Below, one piece after another: positions 27,401-34,525 of a DNA stretch of 64,000 nt. This DNA is from Niveispirillum sp. (GTDB lineage: Bacteria > Pseudomonadota > Alphaproteobacteria > Azospirillales > Azospirillaceae): NCBI RefSeq assembly GCF_017996735.1, contig NZ_JAGOGJ010000002.1:124001-188000 (forward strand), read 5' to 3'. Below the pieces are notes generated by a model. The model was not told the origin of the DNA. It did no database searches and saw only the letters and a program-made list of their open reading frames with translations. Made by a program: the position numbers and the translations under genes. The stretch's first letter is position 1; each line of letters begins with the position of its first letter.

Positions 27401-28636
27401 AAGGGCAATGACACGCTGGCGGGCCTGCTGTCGGGCACGCTGTCGCGGGTGGCGGGGGAGGATGTGGGCACCTATGCCATCACCCAGGGCAGCCTTGCCC
27501 TCACCAACCCCAATTATGTGCTTTCCTTCACGCCCGGCACCCTGACCATCAGCCCGGCCAGCCTGTCGGTGGCGGCCCTGATGGTGACCCGCACCTATGG
27601 CGATGCCGACCCGTCCCTGACCTACAGTGTCAGCGGGCTGAAACGTGGGGACAGTGCCGGGTCGGTCCTGACCGGCAGCCTGACGCGGGCGGGGGGCGAG
27701 GATGTGGGCATCTATGCCATCGGGCAGGGCAGTCTGGCCGCGGCCACGGGCAATTACACACTCTCCTTCACGGGCGCGGACCTGACCATCAACCCGGCCC
27801 TGCTGTCGGTCACGGCCAATGCCGCCCGCCGGCTCTATGGGGCGGCCGATCCCGTGCTGACCTACGATGTATCGGGGCTGAAGCGCGGGGATGCGGCGGG
27901 GGCCGTGCTGTCGGGCGGGCTGACACGGGCGGCGGGCGGCACCGTCGGGCGCTATGCCATCGGCCAGGGCAGCCTGGGTGCCAACGCTAATTACCGGATC
28001 AGTTTCCAGGGGGCCGACCTGACCATCGATCCGGCGCCGCTGTCGGTTCTGGTCGACAATGCCACGCGGCAGGCCGGGGCCGCCAACCCGGTCTTTACCG
28101 CGCGGTTCCAGGGGCTGGTCAATGGCGATACGGGCAACAGCCTGACGGGTCTGGTTTTCCAGACCAATGCCGACGCGGCCTCGCCGGCCGGCACCTATGC
28201 CGTCAGTGCCGGGGGCATCACCAGTATCAATTACCAGATCACCTATGTCGACGGGGTGCTGACCGTGACCGGTGGCGCTGTTCTGCCGCCGGCCCTGGCC
28301 GAAGCCGTGCCCATCACCACCGTGACACAGCCTGTGCGTGCGCCATCCGTGCCCACGGTGACGGTGGCGGCGCCCGCCGCGCCGGCCGCGCCCGTGGCCC
28401 CGCCGCCGGCCCCGGCCAGCACCGCACCGGCCCCGGCGGGTGATGGCGGCGGCGCGGCGCTGGCGGCCGTGAACCAGAATGTACAGTCGGCCAGCGGGTC
28501 GGCCGCCGATGATGACAGCGCGGCGGAGGAGATGATCCCCGGCCTTCTGTCGCAGCAGCGCCGCCTGCCCGGCGAGACGCCGGAAGGAACGCCCGGCCTG
28601 GAACAGCAATTCCCCAACCTGGGACGGGTCTGGTGA
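18491..28636 (+). CDS. Giant two-partner secretion exoprotein (TpsA, filamentous-hemagglutinin-like)
   Basis: A 3381-residue surface protein. A signal peptide precedes AQTPGPTPQ; residues about 40-270 form the TPS domain (DWRRFDIGKD, ILVNRVTG, GVVIGRGARVDAG, ATTADIDNADF). Residues about 300-1800 are Ser/Gly/Thr-rich beta-helix-like sequence. From residue about 1871, eight YDG-type repeats (IYGTLATL, LTGVVEGD, GNYxxAxxG) run to about 2560, arranged as a four-repeat block copied twice. Nine MBG-type repeats (YGxADPxLxY, GTYAIGQGSL) follow to about 3260, then a Pro/Ala linker and a tail ending LGRVW. MBG/YDG repeats occur in adhesins, so a fibrous adhesin is likely. Its stop overlaps the start of the CHAT gene as TGATG, which suggests translational coupling. 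Confidence 0.93.
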   Translation: MATARQQGNGHRRWGRGFRALTLASVFTLPAAAQTPGPTPQGGTVTVGTAGISSQGSQTLINQTSDRALIDWRRFDIGKDASVAVTQPGAGSILVNRVTGSGAGTRIDGSLTANGQVVVIDKAGVVIGRGARVDAGAFLATTADIDNADFAAGRLTFGKAGQAGAAIINEGTIRVADGGYAVLAAPDVRNSGVVEARLGRVVLAGTERFTLDLAGDGLLRFELPADLAGRVVNEGSVTGAQVLMTARAARDGMAGVVNAGGLVEATTAQEVDGRIIIGGEGTETEVTGTLRAAGGAIDILGDRVALTGALVEASGAGDGGQVRIGGDFQGGGDLHRARTTRIDADSSIRADGAAGAGGRVIVWSDGRTDYAGAISARGASDGGFAEVSGKGSLRFAGKADLAGGAGGKAGQLLLDPTNITIGTVADVDGTGAQDDDIPANGTIGSGDYGSVTSLITASAIASLLNNGTSVTLTASNDINVNNSIAKTGGTGATLSLTAGRDLSFASGVGVTSSSGSLSMGFTAGRSVTATNGSFTSNGGSITVTATGTGAMTGINLSGVSIAAGWGGLSLTGTGSMAGVRLAGNTQLSTGTGNLSVTGNGVIGVDFAYATASSTGAGTIGITGTAQGGSTDAVGIRLDGGSGGGIGSNGGTVTLTGAGAGSSGSANHGVLLTGGFAVSAGSGNLSVTATGGSGSVGLAIDGSGTFGGGSQSGTVTLSSNAMSLSGGTVRSSGRVQVRTQSNGTNLIIGGTDDTQGLALSTTELGTINAGTLTLGHDQHTGSVSVTANPSTTGIGALELVSNSLSLGSAITGLLENFLNAGKNATVLTTGSMIIADSIAKSAGTDAILTLRAGGDLTFSSAIGVTSSSNKLSMDFTGGYGGTGSLSTTGTGSFTSNGGNIGFAGRTGLSLNSSAVSAGAGTITLAGGDIALSATSITSSDRVILRPYAADGQMSFGGSTSGVANVSQAELNQISAGVIRLGALDGGNLVISSALSHASDTVELASGGNVTQTADINVANLSLLGTGTHTLTRSGNSVTSLAANTGTIDFRSGSSFAVGTVAGTTGITFTGNASLYASAALVTLGQTATYAGAGTGTLTLSGDIDVTVSANAGVSNNGKLNIVLAADGNAAGSSGRVAISNASLSTNGGAITIGSGATPATRAAEGKADTGIGVNILSSTLNSGTGGTILINGDGAPSGTNSATGIGINISASSLIAAGSGTITLNGKGGAGNSLTAGIAIGNGSTIRTASGALALNGEQASSGSNRYAILLRDDPTTRSAIYSTNSGGVELKATGTDGRISANGGTGDSSRAYIGWDGTNAYAGTVTLTADNMVLTSATGTAAISIGGSGTLILKPVSTGASIGVGDGAIGGNDLELGQAELDTLRAGFGSIVVGQSTGTGTVTVSGASFKDNTTIQGGTGAVTIAGALSTGTGGDAGTLSLETKGLLTISAAITTQNQNITLTADRLALTGSVNAGTATATLTVATASRAIDLGSTTNAAGALEISAAELNLVTAGVIRVGAANAGAINVSQNIAPTGSSTLHLRSGGGISQSGSITVSNLAVTAGGTVALASVNNDVTSLAVSASNQTMAWRDDSGFVIATVDGVAGASLGTGTLSLTSTGAVTQTAAIGAAGLALTGVGGAYTLAHASNAVSTIAADTGSVDVGVSGAASIGTAGSVTGITTTGTVKLSSGGNLTLAAGAAVSATGTGDALVLAANGTFTNNGGATSLSVSGGGRFLVFSASPLTSSTGGVDALPYYNRAFTFTDRTYTALTNTGNRFVYAYAPTLTVTPDAVNQTYSGATFTGSAYTITGLVTGDTLSNAVSGTASISGSGRNAGTYTLTAGVGTLVSDLGYGFSYGTGTLSVARKDLTYAVANGSSTYGTLATNGAVTLTGVVDGDRVAGTVTTWRGPNAETLAIRTDVGSLTQKVTDLTGTDAGNYQIAASGNSDGTLTIGQKALTYVIDAANSIYGTLATLGGATLTGVVEGDEVSTSVGLSGVTHEARLAAGSYDQTVTLGGTDSGNYSLAATGNSIGQLTVARKTLTYAITDVDSIYGTLATLSTPSLTGVLMGDTVAVAAQLQSGTLSARLAAGDYTLVAGDLTGVSAANYVLAGSGHTTGTLRVARKSLTATIAAVTSTYGTAASTGAVTFTGVLEGDTVGASVVVSGTGGTVTLIPTLDAGAYTQTVMGLTGSSATNYELTGGPVTAGLTVNRKDLTYRVANGTVTYGTLAGNGAVTFTGVVDGDTVAGTVTTYRGATEETLAVRTPVGTLTQKVTALTGADAGNYQIAASGHTDGVLTITQKALTYVVTAANSVYGTLATLGTGTLTGVVEGDSVTGIVSLSNAAHEAKLAAGTYDQMLTLTGSDSANYSLSTTGNSLGQLTVARKALTYSIADVAGTYGTQATLSTPDLSGVVEGDVITAPALLQGGTLSDRLAAGSYTLVLGDLTGAAAGNYIVLGEGNRDGTLVVSPKRLIASIESVTGTYGQAIETGTVTLDGLLTGDDVRTGLVVEGGGGTVTVGPTLGAGTYTQRITGIMGGDVANYVLADGPALTASLIVTPALLTVKADDLTRIYGAADPALTYTATGLVNGDGLTGSLTRDAGKNVGTYAIGQGSLTAGANYTISFQAGTLTIDPAPLSIIAASAVKTYGQADPSLSYSVTGLVDGDGLTGNLVRAAGRDAGTYAIEQGSLSAGANYTINFQAGTLTIDPAPLSIIAASAVKTYGQADPSFTYSVTGLVDGDSLTGNLVRDAGKDAGTYAIGQGSLSAGANYTVSFQAGTLTINPAALTIIAGSAAKTYGDADPTLSYAASGLVQGDGLTGALSRAGGENVGTYAIGQGSLSAGANYVVTFQGGELTVTPAALSVTANAVTRAYLDADPDLTYGVSGLKRGDAAAAVLSGTLSRAAGEDVGTYAITQGSLTANANYTLSFTGADLRITPASLILSVVAANASKIYGDDDPVFGYTASGLKGNDTLAGLLSGTLSRVAGEDVGTYAITQGSLALTNPNYVLSFTPGTLTISPASLSVAALMVTRTYGDADPSLTYSVSGLKRGDSAGSVLTGSLTRAGGEDVGIYAIGQGSLAAATGNYTLSFTGADLTINPALLSVTANAARRLYGAADPVLTYDVSGLKRGDAAGAVLSGGLTRAAGGTVGRYAIGQGSLGANANYRISFQGADLTIDPAPLSVLVDNATRQAGAANPVFTARFQGLVNGDTGNSLTGLVFQTNADAASPAGTYAVSAGGITSINYQITYVDGVLTVTGGAVLPPALAEAVPITTVTQPVRAPSVPTVTVAAPAAPAAPVAPPPAPASTAPAPAGDGGGAALAAVNQNVQSASGSAADDDSAAEEMIPGLLSQQRRLPGETPEGTPGLEQQFPNLGRVW
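24101..26176 (+). repeat. Four-repeat block duplicated in tandem inside the exoprotein gene
   Basis: Block A (24101-25138) and block B (25139-about 26176) are each about 1038 bp and hold four YDG-type repeats. Repeat 1 of A resembles repeat 1 of B (both with the VAGTVTTxRG segment and TDAGNYQIAASG or TGADAGNYQIAASG), repeat 2 resembles repeat 2 (YGTLATLG, ARLAAGSYDQ versus AKLAAGTYDQ), and so on. The array therefore grew by duplication of a whole four-repeat unit. Confidence 0.8.
26180..28270 (+). repeat. MBG-type repeat array in the exoprotein gene
   Basis: Nine repeats, the first four with a period of 225 bp (75 residues) and later ones near 240 bp because of a VLSGTLSR insertion. The copies near 26431 and 26656 are almost identical at DNA level, so homologous gain or loss of units is likely. 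The last unit (from about 28050) is diverged. Confidence 0.8.
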
Positions 28637-31605
28637 TGGCGCGGCGGCTTACCCCCCTGATCCTGGCCCTGCTGCTGGCCGGCTGTGCCGCCAAGGGCCC
28701 CCGGGTGCCGGCAATATCCGCCGGCCCCATCGCCATGGGTCGAAACGCCATCGGGGAGGAATGCCGCGCCCTTCCGGCCGACAGCGCCGATGGCCAGGCC
28801 TATGCGCTGTATTGCGGGGCATGGGAACAAGCCAGCGGCGCCATCGCCGTAACCCGGCTTTACGACCCCCTGCCCGAGGGGGAGGAGGCGCGGGCGCGGC
28901 AATTGGCGGTGGAGGCGGGCCGCACCGCCTGGGCCGGATCGCTGGCGCAGAAAGCCATCTGCCAGCCGGCCCAGCCCGTACCGGGCGGGTTGCTGACCCA
29001 ATGCCAGTTGCGCGAAGGCGGCTGGCCCTATATCGGCGTCACCCTGGCCGACGGAACGCGCATGGTGCAGGCCGATGGCATTCCGGCCGTGGCCGACCTG
29101 CTGATGGCGGCGCCTTCGCTGCTGAATGCCGGACCGGTCACGGAAAAGACCGATATTGCGGCGCTGCTCCGCGCCACATTGGGTGACGAGGCGCTGCGTT
29201 TCGGCCGCGGCGACCTGAATAGTTTCGAGCGGCTGTCGGAGGTGGGGCGCCTGTCCAATTCCGTGGAGGATTATGCGGGGGCGGAGGCGGCCTATCGCAA
29301 GGCGCTGGACCTGCAGGCGCGGGCCCTGGGGCCGGACAGTCCGGGGGCGGGCGACACGCTGATGGCGCTGGCCCTGGAAGTCTCCAACCAGGGGCGGGGG
29401 GCGGAGGCGGATGCGCTGTTCCGGCGGGCCGATGCTTTGCTGCAAAAGAGCTTCGACAAGGCGGCGCGGGCGCGGCTGGGCAGTTACATGGCCTTCCATG
29501 CGGCCAATAGCGGCGATGCGCGGCGCGCCCTGTCGCTGGGCCGCGACAGCAGCGCCACCCGTCGCGCCCTTGTCGATGACCTGGAGGAACAGGCGGGCGG
29601 TGGCGCCAACCGGGCCGTGCTGGGCAGTCTGGCCGCCGCGCGGGGCGACCTGATCCATTCGCTGCTGCTGGAGGCCACGGTATCGCTGCGGCTGGAACAA
29701 TATGGGCTGGCCGAGGCGGCAACGATCGAGGCGGCCACCCTGTTCAGCCGCACGCGCGGCCTTCCCCCCTGGTGGCATGCCCGCATACTGGGCATCCAGG
29801 GCCTGGCGCGGGCCGGCAAGGGCGATGCCGCCGGCGGGGCAGCCCTGATGTCGAAGGCGGTGGCGTCCAACAAACAATTGTTCGGGGCCGGATGGCCCGT
29901 GGCGTCCAGCATGCTGGAACTGGGCCGCGTCTATGCCCAGGCTGGCATGGATGCCGAGGCGCTGGCCATCTATCGCGAGGCGCTGTCGATGGTGGCGGGG
30001 CTGGATACCGAGCGGGGGCAATTGCCGCTGGACCGGTTGATCCCGTTCCTGGATGTGCTGTACCGGCGCGGGCAGGCGGAGCCGGACCGGCGCGCCGATC
30101 ATTATGCGGAGATGTTCGCCGCCCTGCAGGCCGTGCGCGAGGGGGTGGTGGGCCAGACCATCACCCGCGCCGCCGCCCGTTTCGCCAGCAGCGATCCCGC
30201 CGTCGCCGACCTGATCCGCCAGCAGCAGGACGCGGTGCGCAGCCGCGACCGCCTGCGGATCGAAGCCGCCGCCGAAACCGCCAAGCCCGATGCGCAGCGT
30301 GACCGGGCACGCGAGGAAACCCTCCTGAAACAGTTGCAGGAGGTCTCGGCGCAGGCGCAGGGGCTGGAGCGGCAATTGCAGGCCGCCTTCCCCGATTATG
30401 CGCGGCTGACCAAGCCGGCGCCCGTGCGTGCGACCGACCTGTCTGCGCGGCTGGCACCGGGACAGGCGCTGGTGCAGTTCGCCTTCGGCAATGCCGGTTC
30501 CTATGGGTTCATTGTCACCGATCGCGGGGTTCATGCGTATCCGGTCACGATCGACCGTGGTGCCTTGCAGGATCGGGTGGCGGAGCTGCGCCGGTCCATC
30601 ACGCCCCGCGCCGGGGTGCTGCCGCCCTTCGACCTGGACCTTGCCCATGATCTTTATCTGCGGTTGTTCGGGGGGGCGGGCGATACGCTGGCGGGGGTGA
30701 AGCATCTGGTGCTGGTGCCGTCGGCCTCGCTGTCCAGCCTGCCGCCCGCCCTTCTGGTGCGTGACAAGCCGCAGGGGCGGGATTATGCGCGCGCTGGCTG
30801 GCTGGTGCGGGACATGGCCATATCGGTGGTGCCGTCTGTATCCTCCTTCCTGGCCCTGTCCGGCGCAGCGGCGCGGCCGACGGCGGTCAAGCCCTTCATC
30901 GGCTTCGCGGCCCCGCCCTTCCAGGGCCGGGATGCGGGCGGGTTGAAGGCGCTGGGCGATGAATGCCGCACCGATGCGGCCCTGGACCCGGCCCTGCTGC
31001 GGGCCCTGGCCCCCCTGCCGGAAACGGCGGATGAGATCAGGGCTATCGGTGGGCGGCTGGGCGCGACCCCGACCGATCTGATCACCGGGGCCGGCGTCAC
31101 CAAGGCGGCGGTGCGCGGCGCGGGGCTGGACCAGTATCGTATCGTCTATTTCGCGACCCACGGCCTGTTGCCGGGGGAATTGCGCTGTCAGGCGCAACCC
31201 GGTCTGGCGCTGGCGCCGCCTGCAACCCCGCCGGCCAGTGCCGCCGATGACGGGTTGCTGACCGCGTCCGACATCGCCTTGCTGCGCCTGAACGCCGATC
31301 TGGTGGTGCTGTCGGCCTGCAATACGGCGGGCGGGGATGCGCGGCTGGGCGGCGAGGCGCTGTCGGGTCTGGCGGAAAGCTTCTTCTTTGCGGGCGCACG
31401 CTCGCTGCTGGTCAGCCATTGGCAGGTGCCGTCGGCGCCCACCGTGCGGCTGATGACGGGCCTGTTCGCCGGGGACGGCGACACGGCGCAGGCGCTGGCG
31501 CGGGCGCAGAGGGTTCTGGCGTCCGATCCCGCGACGGCGCATCCTTTCAACTGGGCGGCCTTCACCCTGGTCGGTGCCGCCCCCCATTCCGGCAAGGGAG
31601 TTTGA
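28636..31605 (+). CDS. CHAT-protease/TPR lipoprotein
   Basis: The ATG at 28636 shares its A with the TpsA stop codon (TGATG). The 989-residue protein opens with a lipoprotein signal (MARRLTPLILALLLAGC, lipid-bearing Cys17). Residues about 190-480 contain helical TPR-like repeats (YAGAEAAYRKALDL, AEADALFRRADALL, AEALAIYREAL), then a coiled segment, then a CHAT caspase-fold domain from about 595. The dyad is intact: His842 in YFATHGLL and Cys895 in VLSACNTAGG, with SFFFAGARSLLVSHW following. CHAT proteins are caspase-like proteases often regulated by TPR partners. Placement directly behind tpsA, in the periplasm by its lipid anchor, suggests processing or monitoring of the exoprotein; that is inference. 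Confidence 0.92.
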   Translation: MARRLTPLILALLLAGCAAKGPRVPAISAGPIAMGRNAIGEECRALPADSADGQAYALYCGAWEQASGAIAVTRLYDPLPEGEEARARQLAVEAGRTAWAGSLAQKAICQPAQPVPGGLLTQCQLREGGWPYIGVTLADGTRMVQADGIPAVADLLMAAPSLLNAGPVTEKTDIAALLRATLGDEALRFGRGDLNSFERLSEVGRLSNSVEDYAGAEAAYRKALDLQARALGPDSPGAGDTLMALALEVSNQGRGAEADALFRRADALLQKSFDKAARARLGSYMAFHAANSGDARRALSLGRDSSATRRALVDDLEEQAGGGANRAVLGSLAAARGDLIHSLLLEATVSLRLEQYGLAEAATIEAATLFSRTRGLPPWWHARILGIQGLARAGKGDAAGGAALMSKAVASNKQLFGAGWPVASSMLELGRVYAQAGMDAEALAIYREALSMVAGLDTERGQLPLDRLIPFLDVLYRRGQAEPDRRADHYAEMFAALQAVREGVVGQTITRAAARFASSDPAVADLIRQQQDAVRSRDRLRIEAAAETAKPDAQRDRAREETLLKQLQEVSAQAQGLERQLQAAFPDYARLTKPAPVRATDLSARLAPGQALVQFAFGNAGSYGFIVTDRGVHAYPVTIDRGALQDRVAELRRSITPRAGVLPPFDLDLAHDLYLRLFGGAGDTLAGVKHLVLVPSASLSSLPPALLVRDKPQGRDYARAGWLVRDMAISVVPSVSSFLALSGAAARPTAVKPFIGFAAPPFQGRDAGGLKALGDECRTDAALDPALLRALAPLPETADEIRAIGGRLGATPTDLITGAGVTKAAVRGAGLDQYRIVYFATHGLLPGELRCQAQPGLALAPPATPPASAADDGLLTASDIALLRLNADLVVLSACNTAGGDARLGGEALSGLAESFFFAGARSLLVSHWQVPSAPTVRLMTGLFAGDGDTAQALARAQRVLASDPATAHPFNWAAFTLVGAAPHSGKGV

Positions 31606-31608
31606 TCC

Positions 31609-32289
31609 ATGTTCCGCCCCGCCCCGTTCCTGGCGCTCGCCCTTTTCCTGGCGGCCCCCGTCCAGGCCGCCCCCCTGGTGGTGGTGGAGGCCAAGGGCAC
31701 CGATCTGGCGCCCGGCGCCACCATCGATGACAAGGCCCCGCTGACCCTGGCCGATGGCGCGCGTCTGGTGCTGATCGGGGAGGATGGGTCGCAGGTGACC
31801 TTACGCGGGCCGTTCAAGGGTGCGCCGGCCGGCGCCGGCTCGGGAGCCACGCAGCAACTGGCGGGCCTGCTGTCGGCGCGCGGGGCCGACACCACCAGCC
31901 TGGGGGCCGTGCGCGACGCCGGCCCGGCCGCCCCGCTGCCCGAGGCCTGGATCGTCGATCCGGCCGTATCGGGGTCGGCCTGTGTGAAGCCGGGGCAGGA
32001 GGTCGTGCTGTGGCGGGCCGATGCGGCGAAACCCGCCCGCCTGACCCTGATGCCGGCCGATCGCGCCTGGACCGCCAATGCCGAATGGCCGGCGGGCGAG
32101 GGGCGTCTGGCCCTGCCCGAACTGCCCATCACCGATGGCGGCACGCTGCTGTTCGAACTGGACGGGGCGGCGGCGTCGGTCACGTTCCATCTGCTGCCGG
32201 CCGCCGTCACGGCGCCGAAGATGACGGCGGGATGGATGGCGGCGAAGCAATGCGACCGGCAGGCCCGTGCGCTGCTGGCCGGTGGGTGA
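31609..32289 (+). CDS. Small exported protein of unknown function
   Basis: A 226-residue protein with a signal peptide (MFRPAPFLALALFLAAPVQA, cut before APLV). The first mature segment (LTLADGARLVLIGEDGSQVT, then LRGPF) looks like the short beta-sandwich start of FecR-type or cell-surface sensor domains, but I cannot assign a family. Two cysteines are seen (SGSACVKPG and KQCDRQ), which could form a disulphide. It begins three bases after the CHAT gene stop, so it is certainly in the same transcript and probably acts in the periplasm with the CHAT lipoprotein. Confidence 0.85.
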   Translation: MFRPAPFLALALFLAAPVQAAPLVVVEAKGTDLAPGATIDDKAPLTLADGARLVLIGEDGSQVTLRGPFKGAPAGAGSGATQQLAGLLSARGADTTSLGAVRDAGPAAPLPEAWIVDPAVSGSACVKPGQEVVLWRADAAKPARLTLMPADRAWTANAEWPAGEGRLALPELPITDGGTLLFELDGAAASVTFHLLPAAVTAPKMTAGWMAAKQCDRQARALLAGG

Positions 32290-32322
32290 GGGTGGCGGCG
32301 GTGCTTTCATCCGGCGGTTTTG

Positions 32323-32475
32323 CCCTCACCCTCCCATCGGCTGGCGCCGACGGGCCCCTCCCTCTCCCACCTGCGTGGGCGAGGGGCGGAATTGAAGGTG
32401 AGGCGCAGGTTTTTGCCCCTCGCCCGCTTGCGGGAGAGGGAGGGGCCCATCGCGCAAGCGATGGGAGGGTGAGGG
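32323..32475. repeat. Palindromic intergenic repeat, copy 3
   Basis: Same outer arms as copies 1 and 2; local hairpins here are TCGGC/GCCGA, CCCAC/GTGGG, CCCGC/GCGGG and ATCGC/GCGAT. It sits between the small exported protein and the CHASE2 cyclase, inside what otherwise looks like one transcription unit, so it may separate their expression levels. Confidence 0.9.
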
Positions 32476-32510
32476 ACAAGCACACCGGCCGCGCCGGGAC
32501 GGGATGACCA

Positions 32511-34454
32511 ATGTCCATTCGCCGCCTTCCGACTATTCTGTCCATCCTGCTGCTGGCCGGTCTGTTGCCCGTGCTGCTGGTGCGGGCCGCGCCGTTTTTG
32601 CAGGGGATCGAGAACTGGGTGGCGGATTACCGGGTGGCGACCCTGACACCGGCCCAGCCGCAGCAGCCCGACATCGTCATCGCCGCCATCACCGAGGATA
32701 CGCTGGCGCGGTTCCCCTACCGGTCCCCCGTGGACAGGGCTTTCCTGGCCGATCTGCTGCGTGTGCTGCAGGCCAAGGGCGCGCGGGCCGTGCTGCTGGA
32801 CGTGCTGCTGGATCAGCCGACGGAGCCGGAGAAGGATCAGGCGTTGGCGGCGGCCATCCGGGAGATGAGTATCCCTCTGGTGGTCAGCCATGGCGGGGCG
32901 GCGGAGGGGCTGACCGAGGCGCAGGTGACCTATATCGACGCCTTCGTGCCGGCGGACCGGCGCGGCTGGGCCAATCTGGTCAAGGATAATCTGGACGGCA
33001 CGGTGCGCTGGATCTTCCCCGGTAAAAACCGGGCGGACGGGCAGTGGCAGGCGGGGGTGGTGCCGGCAATGGCGGCGCATCTGGGCCTGACCCCGCCGCG
33101 CGAACGGATCCCCATCGCCTGGCGCGGGCGGCCCGATGCGGCCACGGCGCCCTTCCGGCAGTTCCCGGCCCATGCGGTTGCCGTGCTGCCGGCCGCCTGG
33201 TTCAAGGACAAAGTCGTGCTGGTGGGGGCCGACCTGTCGGACCGCGACCGCCATGTCACGCCGTTCCGTACCGCCTTTGCCGGCAATGCCGGCGTGCTGC
33301 CCGGCATCACCATCCATGCCCATGCCCTGTCGCAGGTGCTGGAGGGGCGGACGGCGCCGGGGCAGGGGGGGGCGCTGGCCATTCTCGCCGGCCTGATCGC
33401 GGCGGGGCTGGGGCTGGTCCTGGGTCTGGTGGAAATATCGCTATGGCTGCGCGCGCTGCTGGGCCTGGGCGTGGTGGCCGGCATCTGGCTGCTGGCGGGG
33501 CCGGCCTATGCCCAGGCCAATATCCTGCTGCCGCAGATCGGACCGTCGCTGTCGGTGCTGCTGGGCCTGTGGCTGACCGATATCTGGCGCGGACGGCGGG
33601 AACGGGACCAGAAACGGTTCGTGCAGGCGGCCTTTGCCAAATATCTGTCGCCGGCCTTGCTGGACGATATCCTGAAAGACCCGTCGAAACTGTCCATCGA
33701 TCCCAAGCGCCGCGACATGTCCTATGTCTTCACCGATGTGGCGGGCTTCACCACCATCTCGGAAGGCATGGACGCCACGACGCTGGCCGATGTCATGAAC
33801 CGCTATCTGGACGGCATGGTGAAGGTGGTGTTCGCCCATGGCGGGACCGTCGACAAGTTCATCGGCGATGCCGTCTTTGCCCTGTTCGGGGCGCCGCGCG
33901 ACATGGAAGACCATGCGGCCCGCGCCGCGTCCTGTGCGCTGGAACTGGACCGGTTCGCGCAAGGGTTCCTGGCGGCGGAGACGGCGGCGGGCCGGCCGTT
34001 CGGCATGACACGCATCGGCGTGCATTCCGGCCCCGCCAGCGTGGGCAATTTCGGGTCGGATGCCCGGTTCGAATATACGGCCCTGGGCGATGCCGTGAAT
34101 ACCGCCGCCCGCCTGGAAGGTCTGAACAAATATTTCGGGACGCGGGTGGCGATGAGCGGGGCAACGGCGGAACGCTGCCCCGATCTGCCGCGCCGGCCCA
34201 TCGGCCGCATCGTCCTGAAGGGCAAGACCGAGCCGATCGCCGTCTATCAGCCCTTGACGCAGGAAGAGGCGCGGAGCGGGTTCATGCAGCGCTATCAGGC
34301 GGCCTATGCCGCCATGGCCGCCGGTGACGCCGGAGCGGCGCCCCTTCTCGCCGAGCTGGCGGCGGAACGGCCCGATGACGGACCGGTGGCGATGCATCGC
34401 GACAGGCTGGCCAAGGGCGGCGACAGCGACCTTGTGGTGATGAGCGACAAGTAG
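32511..34454 (+). CDS. CHASE2-domain adenylate cyclase (class III)
   Basis: A 647-residue membrane protein. An N-terminal helix (residues 7-25) precedes a periplasmic CHASE2 sensor domain (DIVIAAITEDTL, FLADLLRVLQAKGARAV, VVLVGADLSDRDRHVTPF), then three membrane helices at about 284-360 and a cytoplasmic cyclase domain at about 400-580. Metal-binding aspartates lie in FTDVAGFTT and FIGDAVFALFG; the adenine-recognising Lys is in VDKFIGD with Asp in ALGDAVN, and the transition-state Asn and Arg in NTAARLE. All essential residues are present, so it should make cAMP in response to a periplasmic signal. It is downstream of the TPS/CHAT genes and followed by a cNMP-binding protein. Confidence 0.93.
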   Translation: MSIRRLPTILSILLLAGLLPVLLVRAAPFLQGIENWVADYRVATLTPAQPQQPDIVIAAITEDTLARFPYRSPVDRAFLADLLRVLQAKGARAVLLDVLLDQPTEPEKDQALAAAIREMSIPLVVSHGGAAEGLTEAQVTYIDAFVPADRRGWANLVKDNLDGTVRWIFPGKNRADGQWQAGVVPAMAAHLGLTPPRERIPIAWRGRPDAATAPFRQFPAHAVAVLPAAWFKDKVVLVGADLSDRDRHVTPFRTAFAGNAGVLPGITIHAHALSQVLEGRTAPGQGGALAILAGLIAAGLGLVLGLVEISLWLRALLGLGVVAGIWLLAGPAYAQANILLPQIGPSLSVLLGLWLTDIWRGRRERDQKRFVQAAFAKYLSPALLDDILKDPSKLSIDPKRRDMSYVFTDVAGFTTISEGMDATTLADVMNRYLDGMVKVVFAHGGTVDKFIGDAVFALFGAPRDMEDHAARAASCALELDRFAQGFLAAETAAGRPFGMTRIGVHSGPASVGNFGSDARFEYTALGDAVNTAARLEGLNKYFGTRVAMSGATAERCPDLPRRPIGRIVLKGKTEPIAVYQPLTQEEARSGFMQRYQAAYAAMAAGDAGAAPLLAELAAERPDDGPVAMHRDRLAKGGDSDLVVMSDK

Positions 34455-34525
34455 ACCCCAACAATACCTTGCCAGCACGGGTGCAGGGAACGATAACAAG
34501 CGTATGCTCTCTCAGGGATCAGGCA

